Assembly (NCBI GenBank): GCA_947685225.1
Contig: CANTUV010000035.1
Span: 4,099,501 to 4,163,500 of the forward strand
DNA length: 64,000 nucleotides
From: Garcia nutans
Taxonomy: Eukaryota > Streptophyta > Magnoliopsida > Malpighiales > Euphorbiaceae
Direction: 5' to 3'
This document shows, in pieces, positions 39,044 to 51,065 of this stretch; the first letter of the stretch is position 1, and every line of letters begins with the position of its first letter. Under the pieces are notes generated by a model that saw only the letters and a program-made list of their open reading frames with translations, was not told the origin of the DNA and did not search any database. A program made the position numbers and the translations under genes.

Positions 39044-39493
39044 TGTTAGAATTATATGGAATATTAATTTTACGCGTGGGCTAAATATGTAAATATTATT
39101 ATGTATGGAAGTCAAATTAAATAGTCAATTTAAAGTAATGATCAAATTAGGATTATTGACTATTGAGGTGTCAAATTATTATAAGAAATAAAGTGTAGAG
39201 ACTAATTAGATATTTCTATTTTGTTCAAGGACCAAAATAGAAATTAACCTTAAAATAATGTTATAAAATGGTCGTGGTCTCTAGAAAAACTGAGCGAGAA
39301 AGAACACTACGTTCCTTGAATGTTGTTTCTGCTATTATCGTTGGGTAATCTCTAAAAGGTCACAAACCACCAATTCTTTGCTTACGGAATCAACAATCAA
39401 TGATGCCAGGTACACATCTTCTGTTCTTGCAATTTAATTTGAATAATCTATTGATCTAAGCATAATATAAGATTTTAGGAAATTAATTTTGAT
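39044..39493 (+). repeat. Copia 5' LTR
   Basis: Begins TGTTAG directly after PABP intron sequence, and its last unambiguous base shared with the 3' LTR is 39493. The true end could extend up to about 13 bases further toward the primer-binding site, where the two copies diverge (TGATC-T-run here, TGATGGCATT in the other copy). Confidence 0.9.
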
Positions 39494-39506
39494 CTTTTTT
39501 AATTGG

Positions 39507-39519
39507 TATCAGAGCCAGA
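39507..39519 (+). other. Copia primer-binding site
   Basis: TGGTATCAGAGCC, complementary to the 3' end of plant initiator methionine tRNA, the usual minus-strand primer for copia elements. Confidence 0.92.
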
Positions 39520-40927
39520 TTGCTAGATTGCTAGATTTTTGAATAAAATTATTGTGATTGTTTGATAATTTTAGAATTAATAATTAGACTTTGGATTTTT
39601 TGATTGCTGCGTTTTTTTTTAATCAAACACTGTTTTCAATTAATTTTTGAAATAATTAAAAAAAATTTCGGAACTGTTCTTCGTTGTTCTTGAAGAACAG
39701 TTTCAAAATTGTTGGGCTAAGTGATTTTGGATGGTTTTTTATTGGAATTGGACCGACGGTGGCTTAAGGAAGTTTAACACCCTCATAAGGTGGTCGCTGA
39801 CGGTGGAAAATAGTGAAAAACGATCGGCCGGGGCTACAATTTCCAAAATTGATTTTGCAATTTTGAGATTTTCAGGTGATTCATCGCTGTTCGTCGTCGA
39901 TAAGGGATGGCCAGAGTTACTCGGTGGTCGAGCAACCGTCTGGAGGTTGTCACCGGCGGTGGGCGGCTCTGGATTGAGATTGGAGGTGAGGCGGCGACCA
40001 TGGTGATCTGCTGCGTTTGGAGACGATGGCCCAGCTCAAAACGACACCATTTTGAGCCAAAGCGTTGTGTTTGGAGACGTGAGATGACCCAGTTCAAAAC
40101 GACACCGTTTTGAGCCAAAACTCTGCGTTTGGAGACCAGGCTGAGCGCCTGGGCTCACTGTTCTAGGCCGCGCATCTCTGGACCAGACAGGCCCATTTGG
40201 TCAAGGCCTGTCTGTTTGAAAATTTTCAAATAGGCCCTCCAATTTTTTAATAATTCGATTTTAACCCAGAAAATTTTGTAATTCCTATTTTCACCTACAA
40301 AACTTTTTAATTTATTTAATTTTAGCCCAAATTTTTTTTGTTTATTTATTTTCGACCCAAATTTTTTTTACGACTAAATTGTAATTTTTCAGGGGCATTT
40401 TAATTAATTAATTAAAGTTTATTTTTATTTTTATTGTAATATTTGATTTTAATTTTAATTTGAGAATTTTATTTTATTAAATTGAGTTTAAATTTTGGTA
40501 TTTTAGTCCTGATTGTGTCTGATATTTTTAATAATAAATTGATTGAAGCAAAAAAGTCGACACTATTGTGTAAATTGATTTATTTAGGATATTAGACATG
40601 TGTATTAACATTCATTGCGGGTAGTAAACCGACCCAAAGGAAAGTTGTTATCTGGCTGAATTGAGAATACATGTGCAGTGATAAATATGTGATAATTATT
40701 ATGTTTTCCATTCATGTGGATAATAAATCGGCCCAAAAGAATATTTAATATTTGACAAGACTGAATTGTCAATATTTGATTGCTTCATTGAGATGCCAAT
40801 TACAGTTAATATTTTATGTCCAAAGATGAAAATATTAATATTGTGCCGGTATCTTGTTTTCATTATTTGAACTCTATTATTGTTTATTTTATGGATAGTG
40901 AGCTTATGTTAATTTTTGTTACTTTCT
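39520..40927 (+). other. Copia untranslated leader with internal repeats
   Basis: About 1.4 kb between the primer-binding site and gag. The segment 39730-40210 is much GC-richer than the surroundings and contains a roughly 60-bp duplicated block (near 40015-40070 and 40070-40120) with CCCAG-TCAAAACGACACC and TTTTGAGCCAAA. The overlapping open frames there look like by-products of the higher GC content; none matches a retrotransposon protein. Confidence 0.6.
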
Positions 40928-41915
40928 ATGATGCCAGATAGCATGCTGTATAATCCTAACACGGTTCCTATGCTTGAGGAGTCAAATTTTGGTTCATGGA
41001 AATCAAGCATGATGATATATCTGGGTTGTATGGACTTAGACCTTGCGTTCAGGATGGACGAACCTGCTCCTCCTACTGAAGTGAGCACAGATGCTTAGAG
41101 GGTTCAGTATGAGAAGTGAGAGTATTCTAACCGCTTAGGTCTTATGATCATGCAGCAAGGAATCCCAGAGCATGTTCAGAGAGCCATTTCTGCTGAGGAA
41201 AGTAATGCTAAAAACTATCTTGCTGAGCTGGAGAAGGTCTATGTCAAGAATGACAAGGCCAAAGTGGGGACGCTTTTAGCAAAACTCACCTCCATAAGAT
41301 ATGCTGGCAATGGTAGTGTTCGGGAGCATATACTGAGCATGTCCCAAATAGTCAAGAGGCTAAAGGTCCTAGATTTGGTTTTACCAGATGACCTGTTAGT
41401 CCATCTAGCTTTGAATTCTCTTCCACTACAGTATGGGCAGATCAGGACTTCATATAACTGTCAGCCTAGCAAATGGACTCTTAACGAGCTCATTGCTCAT
41501 TGTGTGGATGAGGAGGAAAAGATGTTGGCTATTAAGAGGGAGAGTGCTCATCTGGTCTCTTCAGCAGATAAGGGCAAGAATAAGAAAAGAAAGAAGACTG
41601 CTGATAAGGGTCCTGTGCAGAAGAAGCCTAAGGAATTAAAATACTTCTTTTGCAGCAAGTCTGGACACGTAAAGAAGGATTGTCCTAAATATGTCACATG
41701 GCGTGTCAAGAAGGGTAAGTACCTTATTTTAGTATGTTCTGAAGTTAATTTAATTTCAGTTCCTAGAAACACTTATTGGATGGATTCTGGTGCTACCGCT
41801 CACATAAGTGTTTCATTGCAGGGTTGCCTGAGCTGCCGAAAGCCAACTGACGGTGAAAGATACGTCTATGTAGGAACTGGCGAGCTGAGGCAATTGGGCA
41901 TATTAGATTGTGTTT
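40928..41915 (+). pseudogene. Copia gag and protease region, interrupted
   Basis: Gag begins at ATG 40928 with NFGSWKSSMMIYL. It is stopped at 41096-41098 and again shortly after, then continues as RLGLMIMQQGIPEHVQRAI, VREHILSMSQIVKRLKVL and LNELIAHCVDEEEKM (the UBN2/retrotran_gag type). The zinc knuckle reads YFFCSKSGHVKKDC: the first cysteine of CX2CX4HX4C is replaced by tyrosine, so the finger is probably dead. The protease active-site region WMDSGATAHIS is intact, with the aspartate present, but the frame ends at 41917. Confidence 0.85.
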
Positions 41916-43701
41916 AAGAACTGGATGTTTTCTGGATCTTGTAGATACTTTTGTTATTCCGAAATTTAGACGGAATTTAATTTCTGTTTCTTATTTGGAC
42001 AAATCTAGTTTTACTTGTTCATTTGGAGACAGTTCATTTACTTTATCTATGAATTCAAAAATTTTTGGTACTGGCTTCTTGAATGCATGTGATAATTTAT
42101 ATATGTTGGATATTAATACTTCTTATAATGAAACCCTGCAAGTTAGTACTATAGGTACCAAAAGGAAGCTAAATATGGATAACTCAACTGAACTTTATCA
42201 CAGACGTTTGGGTCACATATCCAAATCTAGAATAGAACGTCTTGTGTCAGATGGTATCCTAAACACACTTGACTACACAAATTTGGATTGCTGTGTTGAG
42301 TGTATTAAAGGTAAACAGACTAAACAAAAGAGACTAGGTGCCAACAGATCATCAAACGTCTTAAAATTGATACATACGAACATCTGTGGTCCATTCCCTA
42401 CAGCAACAAGGAATGGCCAATGATACTTCATATCATTCATAGATGATTACTCACGTTATGGGTACCTATATCTCATTCATGAGAAATCGGAGTCTGTAGA
42501 TGTTTTCAAATCTTATAAGGCCGAAGTTGAAAACCAACTTGGAAAGAAGATTAAATGCGTTAGATCTGACCATAGTGGTGAGTACTATGGTAGTTATGAC
42601 GGTTCAGGTGAACAATGTCCAGGACCATTTGTTATTTTCCTACAGGACTATGGTATAGTCCATCAATACACAATGCCTGGTACACCCAGTATGAATGGTG
42701 TATCTAAGAGGCGTAACAGGACTCTTATGGATATAGTAAGGAGTATGATTAGTCATTCTTCCTTGCATGAGTCTCTGTGGGGAGAAGCATTAAAAACAAC
42801 AACTTATCTTCTTAATAGAGTACCAACTAAAGCAGCTGCAAAAATACCTTATGAGCTTTGGACTGGACGCAAGCCCAGTCTAAAGCACCTTCATGTTTGG
42901 GGATGTCCTGTTGAGGCTAGGCCTTATAGGCCCAATGAAACTAAATTGGACTCTAAAACTGTTAGCAGCTACTTTATTGGCTATTCTGAGCGATCACGGG
43001 GTTATAAGTTTTACAATCCTACTACCAGAACTATTTTTGAGACGGGAATTGCAAAATTCTTTGAAGATGTTGAGTTTGGGGGGAGAAATAAGTTTAGAAA
43101 TATTATCTTTGAGGAGGGATCAAGTCAGTTATACTCAGTGTCGATTCCCATCATTGCTCCTAGCAGTGTTCAGGTTCCTACGCCTGTCACTGTTCTAGAA
43201 GCACATCAAGTTTCAATACAAGATAATGTTGAACAACTTCCCCATCAGGATGAAGAAGTCATTCTTCCTCAAGAACAAGCTCAACAACGTCAAGAATTTG
43301 AGCTAGAATCTGTGTCTTTAAGGAGGTCCACTAGAGAGAGAAGAAATGCTATTCTAGATGATTATGTAGTATATTTTCAGGAACATGAGGACACTGTAGA
43401 CATGGTGGAAGATGATCCAATCAGCTTTCATCATGTCATGCAGCATTCTAACTCTCACGAGTGGATTGAGGCATTGGGTGAAGAATATAAATCTATGCAA
43501 GACAATCAAGTTTGGGATCTTATCCCATTACTTGAAGGAAAGAAACCTATTGGTTGCAAATGGATATTTAAGACTAAGAGGGATTCTAATGGTAATGTGG
43601 AAAGATATAAGGCTCATCTTGTAGCTAAAGGCTTCACTCAGAAAGAAGGGATTAACTATAAAGAGACCTTCTCTCCAGTTTCATCGAAGGACTTTTTTTA
43701 G
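41908..43701 (+). pseudogene. Copia integrase and start of reverse transcriptase, interrupted
   Basis: The pre-integrase HHCC region reads LYHRRLGHISKSRIERLV and CCVECIKGKQTK. A TGA at 42421-42423 splits the integrase core (FIDDYSRYGYLYL, then VRSDHSGEYYG). The catalytic third acidic residue is altered: the family motif NGVAERRNRT appears as NGVSKRRNRT, a glutamate to lysine change. The reverse transcriptase opens with KPIGCKWIFKTKRDSNG and AHLVAKGFTQ-EGINYKETF, ending in a frame change near 43690. Confidence 0.88.
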
Positions 43702-44991
43702 GACAATCATGACTTTAATTTCATATTTTGATCTTGAGTTACATCAAATGGATGTGAAGACTGCGTTTCTCAATGGAGACATATAAGAAACTATCTATAT
43801 GGTGCAGCCAGAAAACTTTGTGTCTGGAGACCCAAAGCGACTAATATGCAGATTAAACAAATCCATTTATGGACTCAAGTAAGCTTCTCATCAGTGGTAC
43901 TTCAAGTTCCATGAAGTAGTTGTCTCTTTCGATTTTGAGACAAATGTTGTGGAAGATTGTGTGTATCACAAGTTCAGTGGGAGTAGGTTTATCTTTTTGG
44001 TCTTATATGTGGATGACATACTGCTTGCTACTAACTGTAAGGACTGCTGCACGAGACCAAAGTCTTTCTCTCAAAACACTTTGAGATGAAATATTTAGGT
44101 GAAGCTTCTTTTGTATTAAGGATTCAAATACATCGAGACCATACTCGAGGTATTCTTGGATTATCACAAAAGGGCTATATTGAGAAAGTGCTCAAGAGAT
44201 TTAGTATGCACAACAGTAGACCAATTGATACCCTAGTCGCTAAAGGAGATAAATTCAGTCTTGATCAGTGTCCAAAGGGTGAACTTGAGATTCAGGAGAT
44301 GCAGAAGATTCCTTATGCGTCAGCAGTTGGGAGTCTGATGTATGCTCAAGTTTACACTCGTTCAGATATTTCATTCATAGTTGGCATGTTAGGGCGATAT
44401 CTTAGCAATCCAGGAATGAAACATTGGAAAGTAGCCAAAAGAGTCTTGAGATATCTTCAGAGAACGAAGGGGCATATGCTCACGTACAGGAGATCAGATC
44501 AGCTTGAGATCATTGGGTATACTAATTCTAATTTCGCTGGATGCCAAGACAGTAGAAAATCCACATCAGGCTACATATATCTCTTGGCCGGTGGTGCTAT
44601 TTCTTGGAAGAGTGCGAAACAAACTATTATAGCTACCTCCACCATGGAAGCAGAATTTATAGCAAGCTACGAGGCATCCAATCAGGCAATCTGGCTGAGG
44701 AACTTTGTCACAGGGCTGTGCATTGTGAGTAGCATTGAAAGGCCATTAAAGTTATACTATGACAATAACCCATCAGTTTTATTTTCCAACAACAATAGAA
44801 GCTCTTCTCGATCAAAACATATCGAGATTAAGTTTTTGACTATGAGGGAGAGGGTACATAGTGGACAGATATCCGTAGAGCATATTAGAATGAACTCCAT
44901 GATTGCGGATCCACTCACTAAGGCAGTGATACCGAAAATTTTTCATGAGCACACTGCTTATATGGGTGTCACATTATTTGAGACTATTTAG
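43702..44991 (+). pseudogene. Copia reverse transcriptase core and RNase H, interrupted
   Basis: After the frameshift the RT continues ELHQMDVKTAFLNGD, a stop, then SIYGLK, a stop, and the intact YVDD catalytic box as LYVDDILLA (about 44006-44032). The open segment 44086-44991 reads SLMYAQVYTRSDISFIVGML and then RNase H with IGYTNSNFAGC (YTDSDFAG in the family, both aspartates replaced by asparagine), KSTSGYIYLLAGGAISWKS and STMEAEFIA. It ends IADPLTKAV, the usual copia polyprotein C-terminus. Confidence 0.88.
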
Positions 44992-45415
44992 TTTCAGTGG
45001 GAGTTTGTTAATTGTGTTTACATTTGTATGCTCTATTTGGAATTGGATATATTTGTAAAGTACATTTAGTTTCTGCAGAAAATGAGTTTTTCTTTCACTT
45101 TATTATGTGTTTTATACTCTGTATTATATTTATGTTTGATCTCACTTAAGATTGAGTTGGAAACAGACATGGTTGGATCATATCGCATGTAGTTTCCATG
45201 TTACACTCTTATAATTGATCTATGTCGTTTGAGAGTGTTGGTAATGTGATTGATGGTGGCTTGAATCATGATGAATGTGACGACTGGCCCTTCAGTCCTT
45301 TATCAATATGATCAATGGACGAGATTATTTGGGACACCTTGTGTATGACTGCATTATTTTGAGCTCATTAAGGTGTGTGCATTTTATTTTATATATGGTA
45401 GCCCAAGTGAGAGAT

Positions 45416-45865
45416 TGTTAGAATTATATGGAATATTAGTTTTACGTGTGGGCTAAATATATAAATATTATTATGTACGGAAGTCAAATTAAATAGTCAA
45501 TTTAAAGTAATGGTCAAATTAGGATTATTGACTATTGAGGTGTCAAATTATTATAAGAAATAAAGTGTAGAGATCAATTAGAGGTTTCTATTTTGTTCAA
45601 GGATCAAAATAGAAATTAACCTTAAAATAATATTATAAAATGGTCGTGGTCTCTAGGGAAACTGAGCGAGAAAGAACACTACGTTCCTTGAGGATTGTTT
45701 CTGCTATTCTCGTTGGGTAATTTCTAGAAGGTCACAAACTACCAATTCTTTGCTTACGGAATCAACAATCAATGATGCCAGGTACACATCTTCTGCTCTT
45801 TTAATTTAATTTGAATAATCTAGTGATCTAAGCATGATCTAGGATTTTAGAGAATTAATTTTGAT
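45416..45865 (+). repeat. Copia 3' LTR
   Basis: Homologous to the 5' LTR over 450 bp. Preceded by CCCAAGTGAGAGAT, the polypurine tract used for plus-strand priming. It is followed by GGCATTGGAG, taken to be PABP intron 1. Confidence 0.9.
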
Positions 45866-46287
45866 GGCATTGGAGTTTTAAAAAAAGAGTTGGAAGAATC
45901 AAAGCAGACACAACATTTACAAAATATCTTACTGGTAACAGCTTAAATAACCATTAAAAAAATCAACTTTAATCACAATGTCAATCAACAACCATAACGC
46001 TAGCGCCATTAAGTTCTTATCACAAAAACTATTAGCTTTCCTAATGCAAAGTAAAAAACATCAACTTGAACAGTGTCTGTGTAAAGTATACATTTAATTT
46101 GTTTGGTTTACTACCAAAAGATTCCGAGGTAAACATTGATATTGCATGTGGAATTACAATCAATGCAGTTAATGTTGTGAGTAGTCTAATATACTAGAGG
46201 AAAGGCTTTATTCAATTCAACACAACTCAATCTGCACCTCAAGGAACAATAAAAAAGCTCATCTACCAAAAAGGCGGGCCTCAAGAT
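45866..46287 (-). other. Residual PABP intron 1 sequence between two transposons
   Basis: About 420 bp left between the copia and PIF/Harbinger elements, with no coding potential recognised. Together with 39026-39043 and 50957-51065 it forms an ancestral intron of roughly 0.55 kb. Confidence 0.6.
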
Positions 46288-46876
46288 TAACACTTTGTTT
46301 GGAAGCATTTTCTGCTGGTTTTATAATGTATGGTTTAATAAGTCCAGTATAATATGATATGATATGGTATATTATTGGCAGTATACCATGCTTGAAAAGA
46401 TGTATAATACTGTTAAGTTATTTGATAGTACGGTGTGGTTTAAACAGATAAAATGACTAAAATGCCCTTTAATATAATATTTTAACAATTTATATTAAAA
46501 TAAATAAGCTCTAATTATAAAACTAATTAACTCTATCTAAAAAATTGATAAGATTTTTTTTGCAAATACATATTTTATTCAAAAAAAAAAATAATAATTA
46601 AATTTTGTAACAAATTTAAATTATCATACAACTAAAAAATATTAATAAAAATTAATTAAATCAATAATTTATGAAATAATAATATAATTAATCTATTAAA
46701 ATCACAAAATACTATTTAATAATAAAAATTTTATCTATAGCATCATTCAAAATATAATAAAAAACATAAAGTCCATAATATTATCATATATAATTTCAAT
46801 ATTAAATTCCTACATCCATAATTAAAAATAGATCTTAACATAATAATATTAGAGAAATATCTTATACTTGTTCTCA

Positions 46877-47650
46877 ACTACTACCAAATAAGTCAAGTAA
46901 AAAATCTCTATGATGTCCGGGCGGAACGTTAAGAAAACCATTCATTAAGTGTTGATTTTGAATAAGAGCAGTATACATTTTCATAATCATAGCTGCATCG
47001 AAACCCAAGCTAGAAATTAACGTCCAAAGATTAGCTGGTGGTTTGCCAGAGAGGTTATCAATTGCAGTAGCAATGTGCTCAAAACCATGCTCCAAGACAT
47101 TCAAAGCGTTTTCATTTGCTTATTTTGACTTTTTCATTCTAGTCATTGGAGCCTCAAAATAAGCTTGCGATGTAGGCATTTCAGGAGTTTGTGCATCCTT
47201 ATAGAAAGTCTTACTGTTAGATGCAACAATATTATCTAAATAACAAATGTTTTCAGATATCATAATGTCAATAATAGTTAATGAGCTTAGGGTATCCTTT
47301 CTCTTTCAAAAATTACTTACAGCTTTCTCCTTTCTCTTTCGAAGATTACTTATAGCTTTCTTTCTTATATCACTTGGAGTATCACTAGGCTTGCCATTAG
47401 GTCTGTTTTTTTTTTCATAGAGTTTGACCAATTTGTTAAAATTGTGCATACATTTATTTCTCAATTTAGCAGCTTCAGACTTAGCCTATAGAAAAAGAAA
47501 TACAAATTAATATGAAATTATATGTTATTGAATATATTTATAAATAACATATAAAAATTACCTTAATTAATTCTTGTCAAACTTCCTCTTTGGCATCAAT
47601 TTTTTCTTTTTTTAGATTCTAAGAAAAACCACTCAAGCCAATTTGGAATA
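46877..47650 (-). pseudogene. Harbinger-associated Myb/SANT-like protein remnant
   Basis: The C-terminal part is open: LEHGFEHIATAIDNLSGKPP, LWTLISSLGFDAAMIMKMY and FLNVPPGHHRDFLLDLFG. This resembles the C-termini of plant Myb/SANT-like DNA-binding proteins that accompany PIF/Harbinger transposases and help them bind DNA and enter the nucleus. The upstream part (about 47290-47650) is broken by stops; a segment reading CMHNFNKLVKLYEKK is the last recognisable piece of the N-terminal half. Confidence 0.65.
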
Positions 47651-48059
47651 TGTCATATCATTTAGTAAAACTCCTCTTAATGCTCTTCATAAGATTGTGA
47701 ATTCGCTTTTTGTCAAATGGCTTATTTGGAAATTTATTTTTCATGTCATTGACAATGCATTCAATTGCATATGCAGTAAAAATGCCCCCAATTTATGCCT
47801 AAGAATGTGTTGACTCAAAAATAAATCAACAAACACATCATCCATTATGTCCGTCCATGATAATGTAGAGTTATCTAAAGTATGTATCTTCTTTGGTATT
47901 TTGATATCTAGATAATGATAATAATAGTTATGTAAAAACATATAAAAAACAATACATATTACATAAGAACACAATATTATATAATTAACTGAAATTTTAA
48001 AATACCAAATAAGTCATGTAAAAAATATTTGATAATGTCACATTAATAATTTTCGACAA

Positions 48060-49470
48060 CTTGAAGGAAGTGAAGTATGAAATTACAAAATTGAAAAATC
48101 AATCAACCATTATGAATATCATTCAAGTAATCATTTCACATATGAGTAGCTATATAGTCCCTAATCAATTCTCCTCTTCTAGTTTCCTCATTACTATCTC
48201 TAACATTAGTAACTTATTCGTCAAGTTCATTTAGTAAATCTAAAAGTTCACGATCAACTTCTGCAAGTATATCATCAAATGAGTCTATGGTTCTTAAATA
48301 ATTATGTAGAATAGAATACAACAATAAAAAATGATGAGCTTCTGTGTTTGAAGACGATATGTAGGTTCAGTTGAGCTTGGAATTATTGGAAAATGCTTCT
48401 TAAGTACTCCAAATGCTCGTTCGATAGAATTACGTAACAATGCATGTCGATGATTAAATAATTCACGTGCATTATTAGGTGGATTTCTTGAGTTTTCTTT
48501 TAAGTGATAACGCTCCCCCTATATGGTGTAATAAGTCCACTCTGCAACATGAATCTGCCATCAACAAGATAATATTTACCTATAGACAATAAAATGATGC
48601 AATTATTGTGGGCATTGTAAGTGTCGGTTTCATAAATAATGTATTTTACAATTATAATTACCTTCTGGAAATCTCAAAGGTTTTTCTCATGTTAATGCAT
48701 CTTTAATTATTCGTGAATCAAATGTTGTTCCCTCTCACTCAGCTAAGACATATGTGAACTTCAAGTCAAATGTGTAAGCTGCCAATATATTTTGTGTAAG
48801 ATGTTCCTTCCTCCCTCGAACCATAGGAGCATTTATTCTAGACACTTTAACATGTATATGTGTACCATTAATTGTACCTATACAATCCTGACATTAATTT
48901 GCAATAATTAACATCCAAACAAACAAAAGTGATAACTAAAATCAATTAAATAACTCACTTTAATTACCTTAAAGTATGGATAAAATCTATGACTGTTGAC
49001 TATCTCCAAAGGCACTTCAGATCCATTTAGCTTGTTAAGAAATTTATCCTCCAATTCTAATATAGCTCGCAAAACATTATGAAAATGACGACTTGCTGCC
49101 TCACCAGACCTTCTAAATGTGAACGAAAGAACACAATTTTTGACATTATGTCCTAATAAGTGTTTTAGCAACTTATTCCTCCACTGTTACTCGAAGAGTA
49201 GGCCTAAGACCACCCTCTTTCACTAATAAATCACATAAAGTCATAAAGGCTGGAGCACCATCCTTATCGTGTATCGACAATAGTCAGTTGACACCAAATG
49301 TTTCATAAAATTATCTCTCACCTTTTCTCCTTCCAGCCTTAGCTCATGAACCATATTAATCTTTTGGATTTCATTTTTCATGCCAAATAGGTAATACCAA
49401 TAAGATGCCAAACATATAAATTGACCAATTAGAGCAATCACTTATTGTACTATATTCTCATCATCCATCT
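48060..49470 (-). pseudogene. PIF/Harbinger DDE transposase remnant
   Basis: 5' part: NFMKHLVSTDYCRYTIRM, VKEGGLRPTLRVTVEE, VLSFTFRRSGEAASRHFHNV, VLRAILELEDKFL, HRFYPYFK. There is then a likely intron (48888-48967, GT-AG) and DCIGTINGTHIHVKV. The first catalytic aspartate (DGTH in the family) is asparagine. Further on: YYLVDGRF, then after a frame change ARELFNHRHALLRNSIERAF and GVLKKHFPII, which contains the third catalytic position. In-frame stops occur after YVLAE and in KDALT-EK. It cannot encode an active enzyme. Confidence 0.88.
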
Positions 49471-51065
49471 ACAAATAAAATATAATTAAAATCTAAAAGA
49501 ATTTAATATGTAATTGCAATATAAGTATGCTACCATCCAATGAAAAGAGATTAATATGATAAAAAATGAATAGAGATTAAACCATGACAATATCTTATAT
49601 ATAGTTTAAACTGTATAAGAGATCCACCAAAGATATTCAATTTTACTCCTTAATTAACTTGATAAACATAGAAAATATGTATTAAATTCGTAAAGGCAAC
49701 AAAATAAAATGAATTTAGAAGAAAAGGAAAAAGTAAAACCCACCGATATTACTTTGTAAAGGTAAAAAATTTTCCTTGTCAATGTTAAAATATGTATTTC
49801 ATTTAGGTAAGGTACAGCTAAGTCTTAAAGATTAAATCAAAAACTTAGTAATACTAAATTGTAAGTATCCAATTTTATCCTAAATTACATTTGCTAAATG
49901 AGATTTTAACCTAAGCCATTACACCAATTGAACTATGCTTAAAAATAAAATTAACTACAATTTGATTAGTTTTAATTAAACATTGAATAAAAAATCATAG
50001 ACGCCATAATTTTTGAAAAGTTTGAGAGCACATAAACACATAAAATAAATTATTTTAAAAGGGTAAAAAAAGAATATTGTAAATGGTGGAGCCAACAACT
50101 TGATTCGCTTATTAGTATGTATAAATATATAAAGTTGTTGAATATTGTAATTAATTAATTGTATAGGGTCATTAATGAATGAGGAAGAAACCATGAAATT
50201 AAGGTCAGCTAAAGAAAACCACTATTAAACTTTGCATTATTTAATAAATTTTCTGTCAACTAATTAGACTTGAAACTGAAAAATTGGTCAACAATTAAAC
50301 ACATTTCTAATATGTTTGGTTGCAAAAGAAAAAACAAGAAAAGCTTTGTCTTCTCTTTCACATAGATTTCTTACAATCTTAAAAAAACATATATTATCAT
50401 CCTCAACTCTCTAACACTTCAAACAGCCCAAATACACCATCCAAACCAAGAAAATATCACAAACTAACAAATTAAACTCACAAATTAAAATCTCAACAAA
50501 TCCAACAAATAATTTCTATAATTAGTAATTTTTTTCAATAAATTTATTTAAAAATCACAACAAACCTAAATTCTTTTATTCCTCTAAATAAAAATTAATA
50601 TTTAAAAAAAAAGAATGGCGTACCTTGATGATCTTGAACTTGGATCTTGGATATAACAGAGAATGGGGATAGAAAATGAGGACGGCGTATCAGATAAGAG
50701 GAAAGAAAGAGAAGTATTAGTAAAATAGTTTAGAATTTTGTTAAGGGTATTTTTGTTAATAAAAAAGTCAAACCACCGCAACCCACGGATTTAGTAGTTT
50801 AATAAATTTGTTAAAATCTACCTATTTTAGACCATGGCCAAACCACTTTAAGTCATAAGTAAAGAGCGAAAATCCTGCCAAATATGATTTGCTTCTAAAC
50901 CATACCATGTTATACCATGAAAAACCATGATGGAAGTCTTCCCAAACAAAGTGTAAGACTTGAATATAAAAATGGTTCTCATAGCTTTGGACATATTAAT
51001 ATTTCTTCTCAAATACCTGTCGTAATATTATAATTCAAAGAAATAAAAGGGATAAGAGAACTAAC

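Larger units (their letters stand above)
39044..45865 (+). mobile_element. Ty1/copia LTR retrotransposon, 6.8 kb, defective
   Basis: Two 450-bp LTRs (39044-39493 and 45416-45865) start TGTTAGAATTATATGG and differ at about 29 positions by hand count (near 94 percent identity). A primer-binding site TGGTATCAGAGCC (39507-39519), matching initiator tRNA-Met, follows the 5' LTR, and a purine tract AAGTGAGAGAT precedes the 3' LTR. Domain order gag, protease, integrase, reverse transcriptase, RNase H is that of copia elements. The coding region is broken by stops and frameshifts. It sits antisense in intron 1 of the PABP pseudogene. No clean 5-bp target duplication is visible (TAATG left; TGATG or TGGCA right depending on where the LTR ends). 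Confidence 0.93.
46288..50956 (-). mobile_element. PIF/Harbinger DNA transposon, 4.66 kb, defective
   Basis: The element 46291-50953 starts CACTTTGTTTGGAAGCATTT and ends CCCAAACAAAGTG, giving inverted ends with the core CACTTTGTTTGG. It is flanked by TAA at 46288-46290 and 50954-50956, the TWA 3-bp duplication typical of this superfamily. It carries the two expected genes on the minus strand, a DDE transposase (about 48060-49470) and a Myb/SANT-like protein (about 46877-47650), both degraded. It lies in intron 1 of the PABP pseudogene. Confidence 0.9.
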
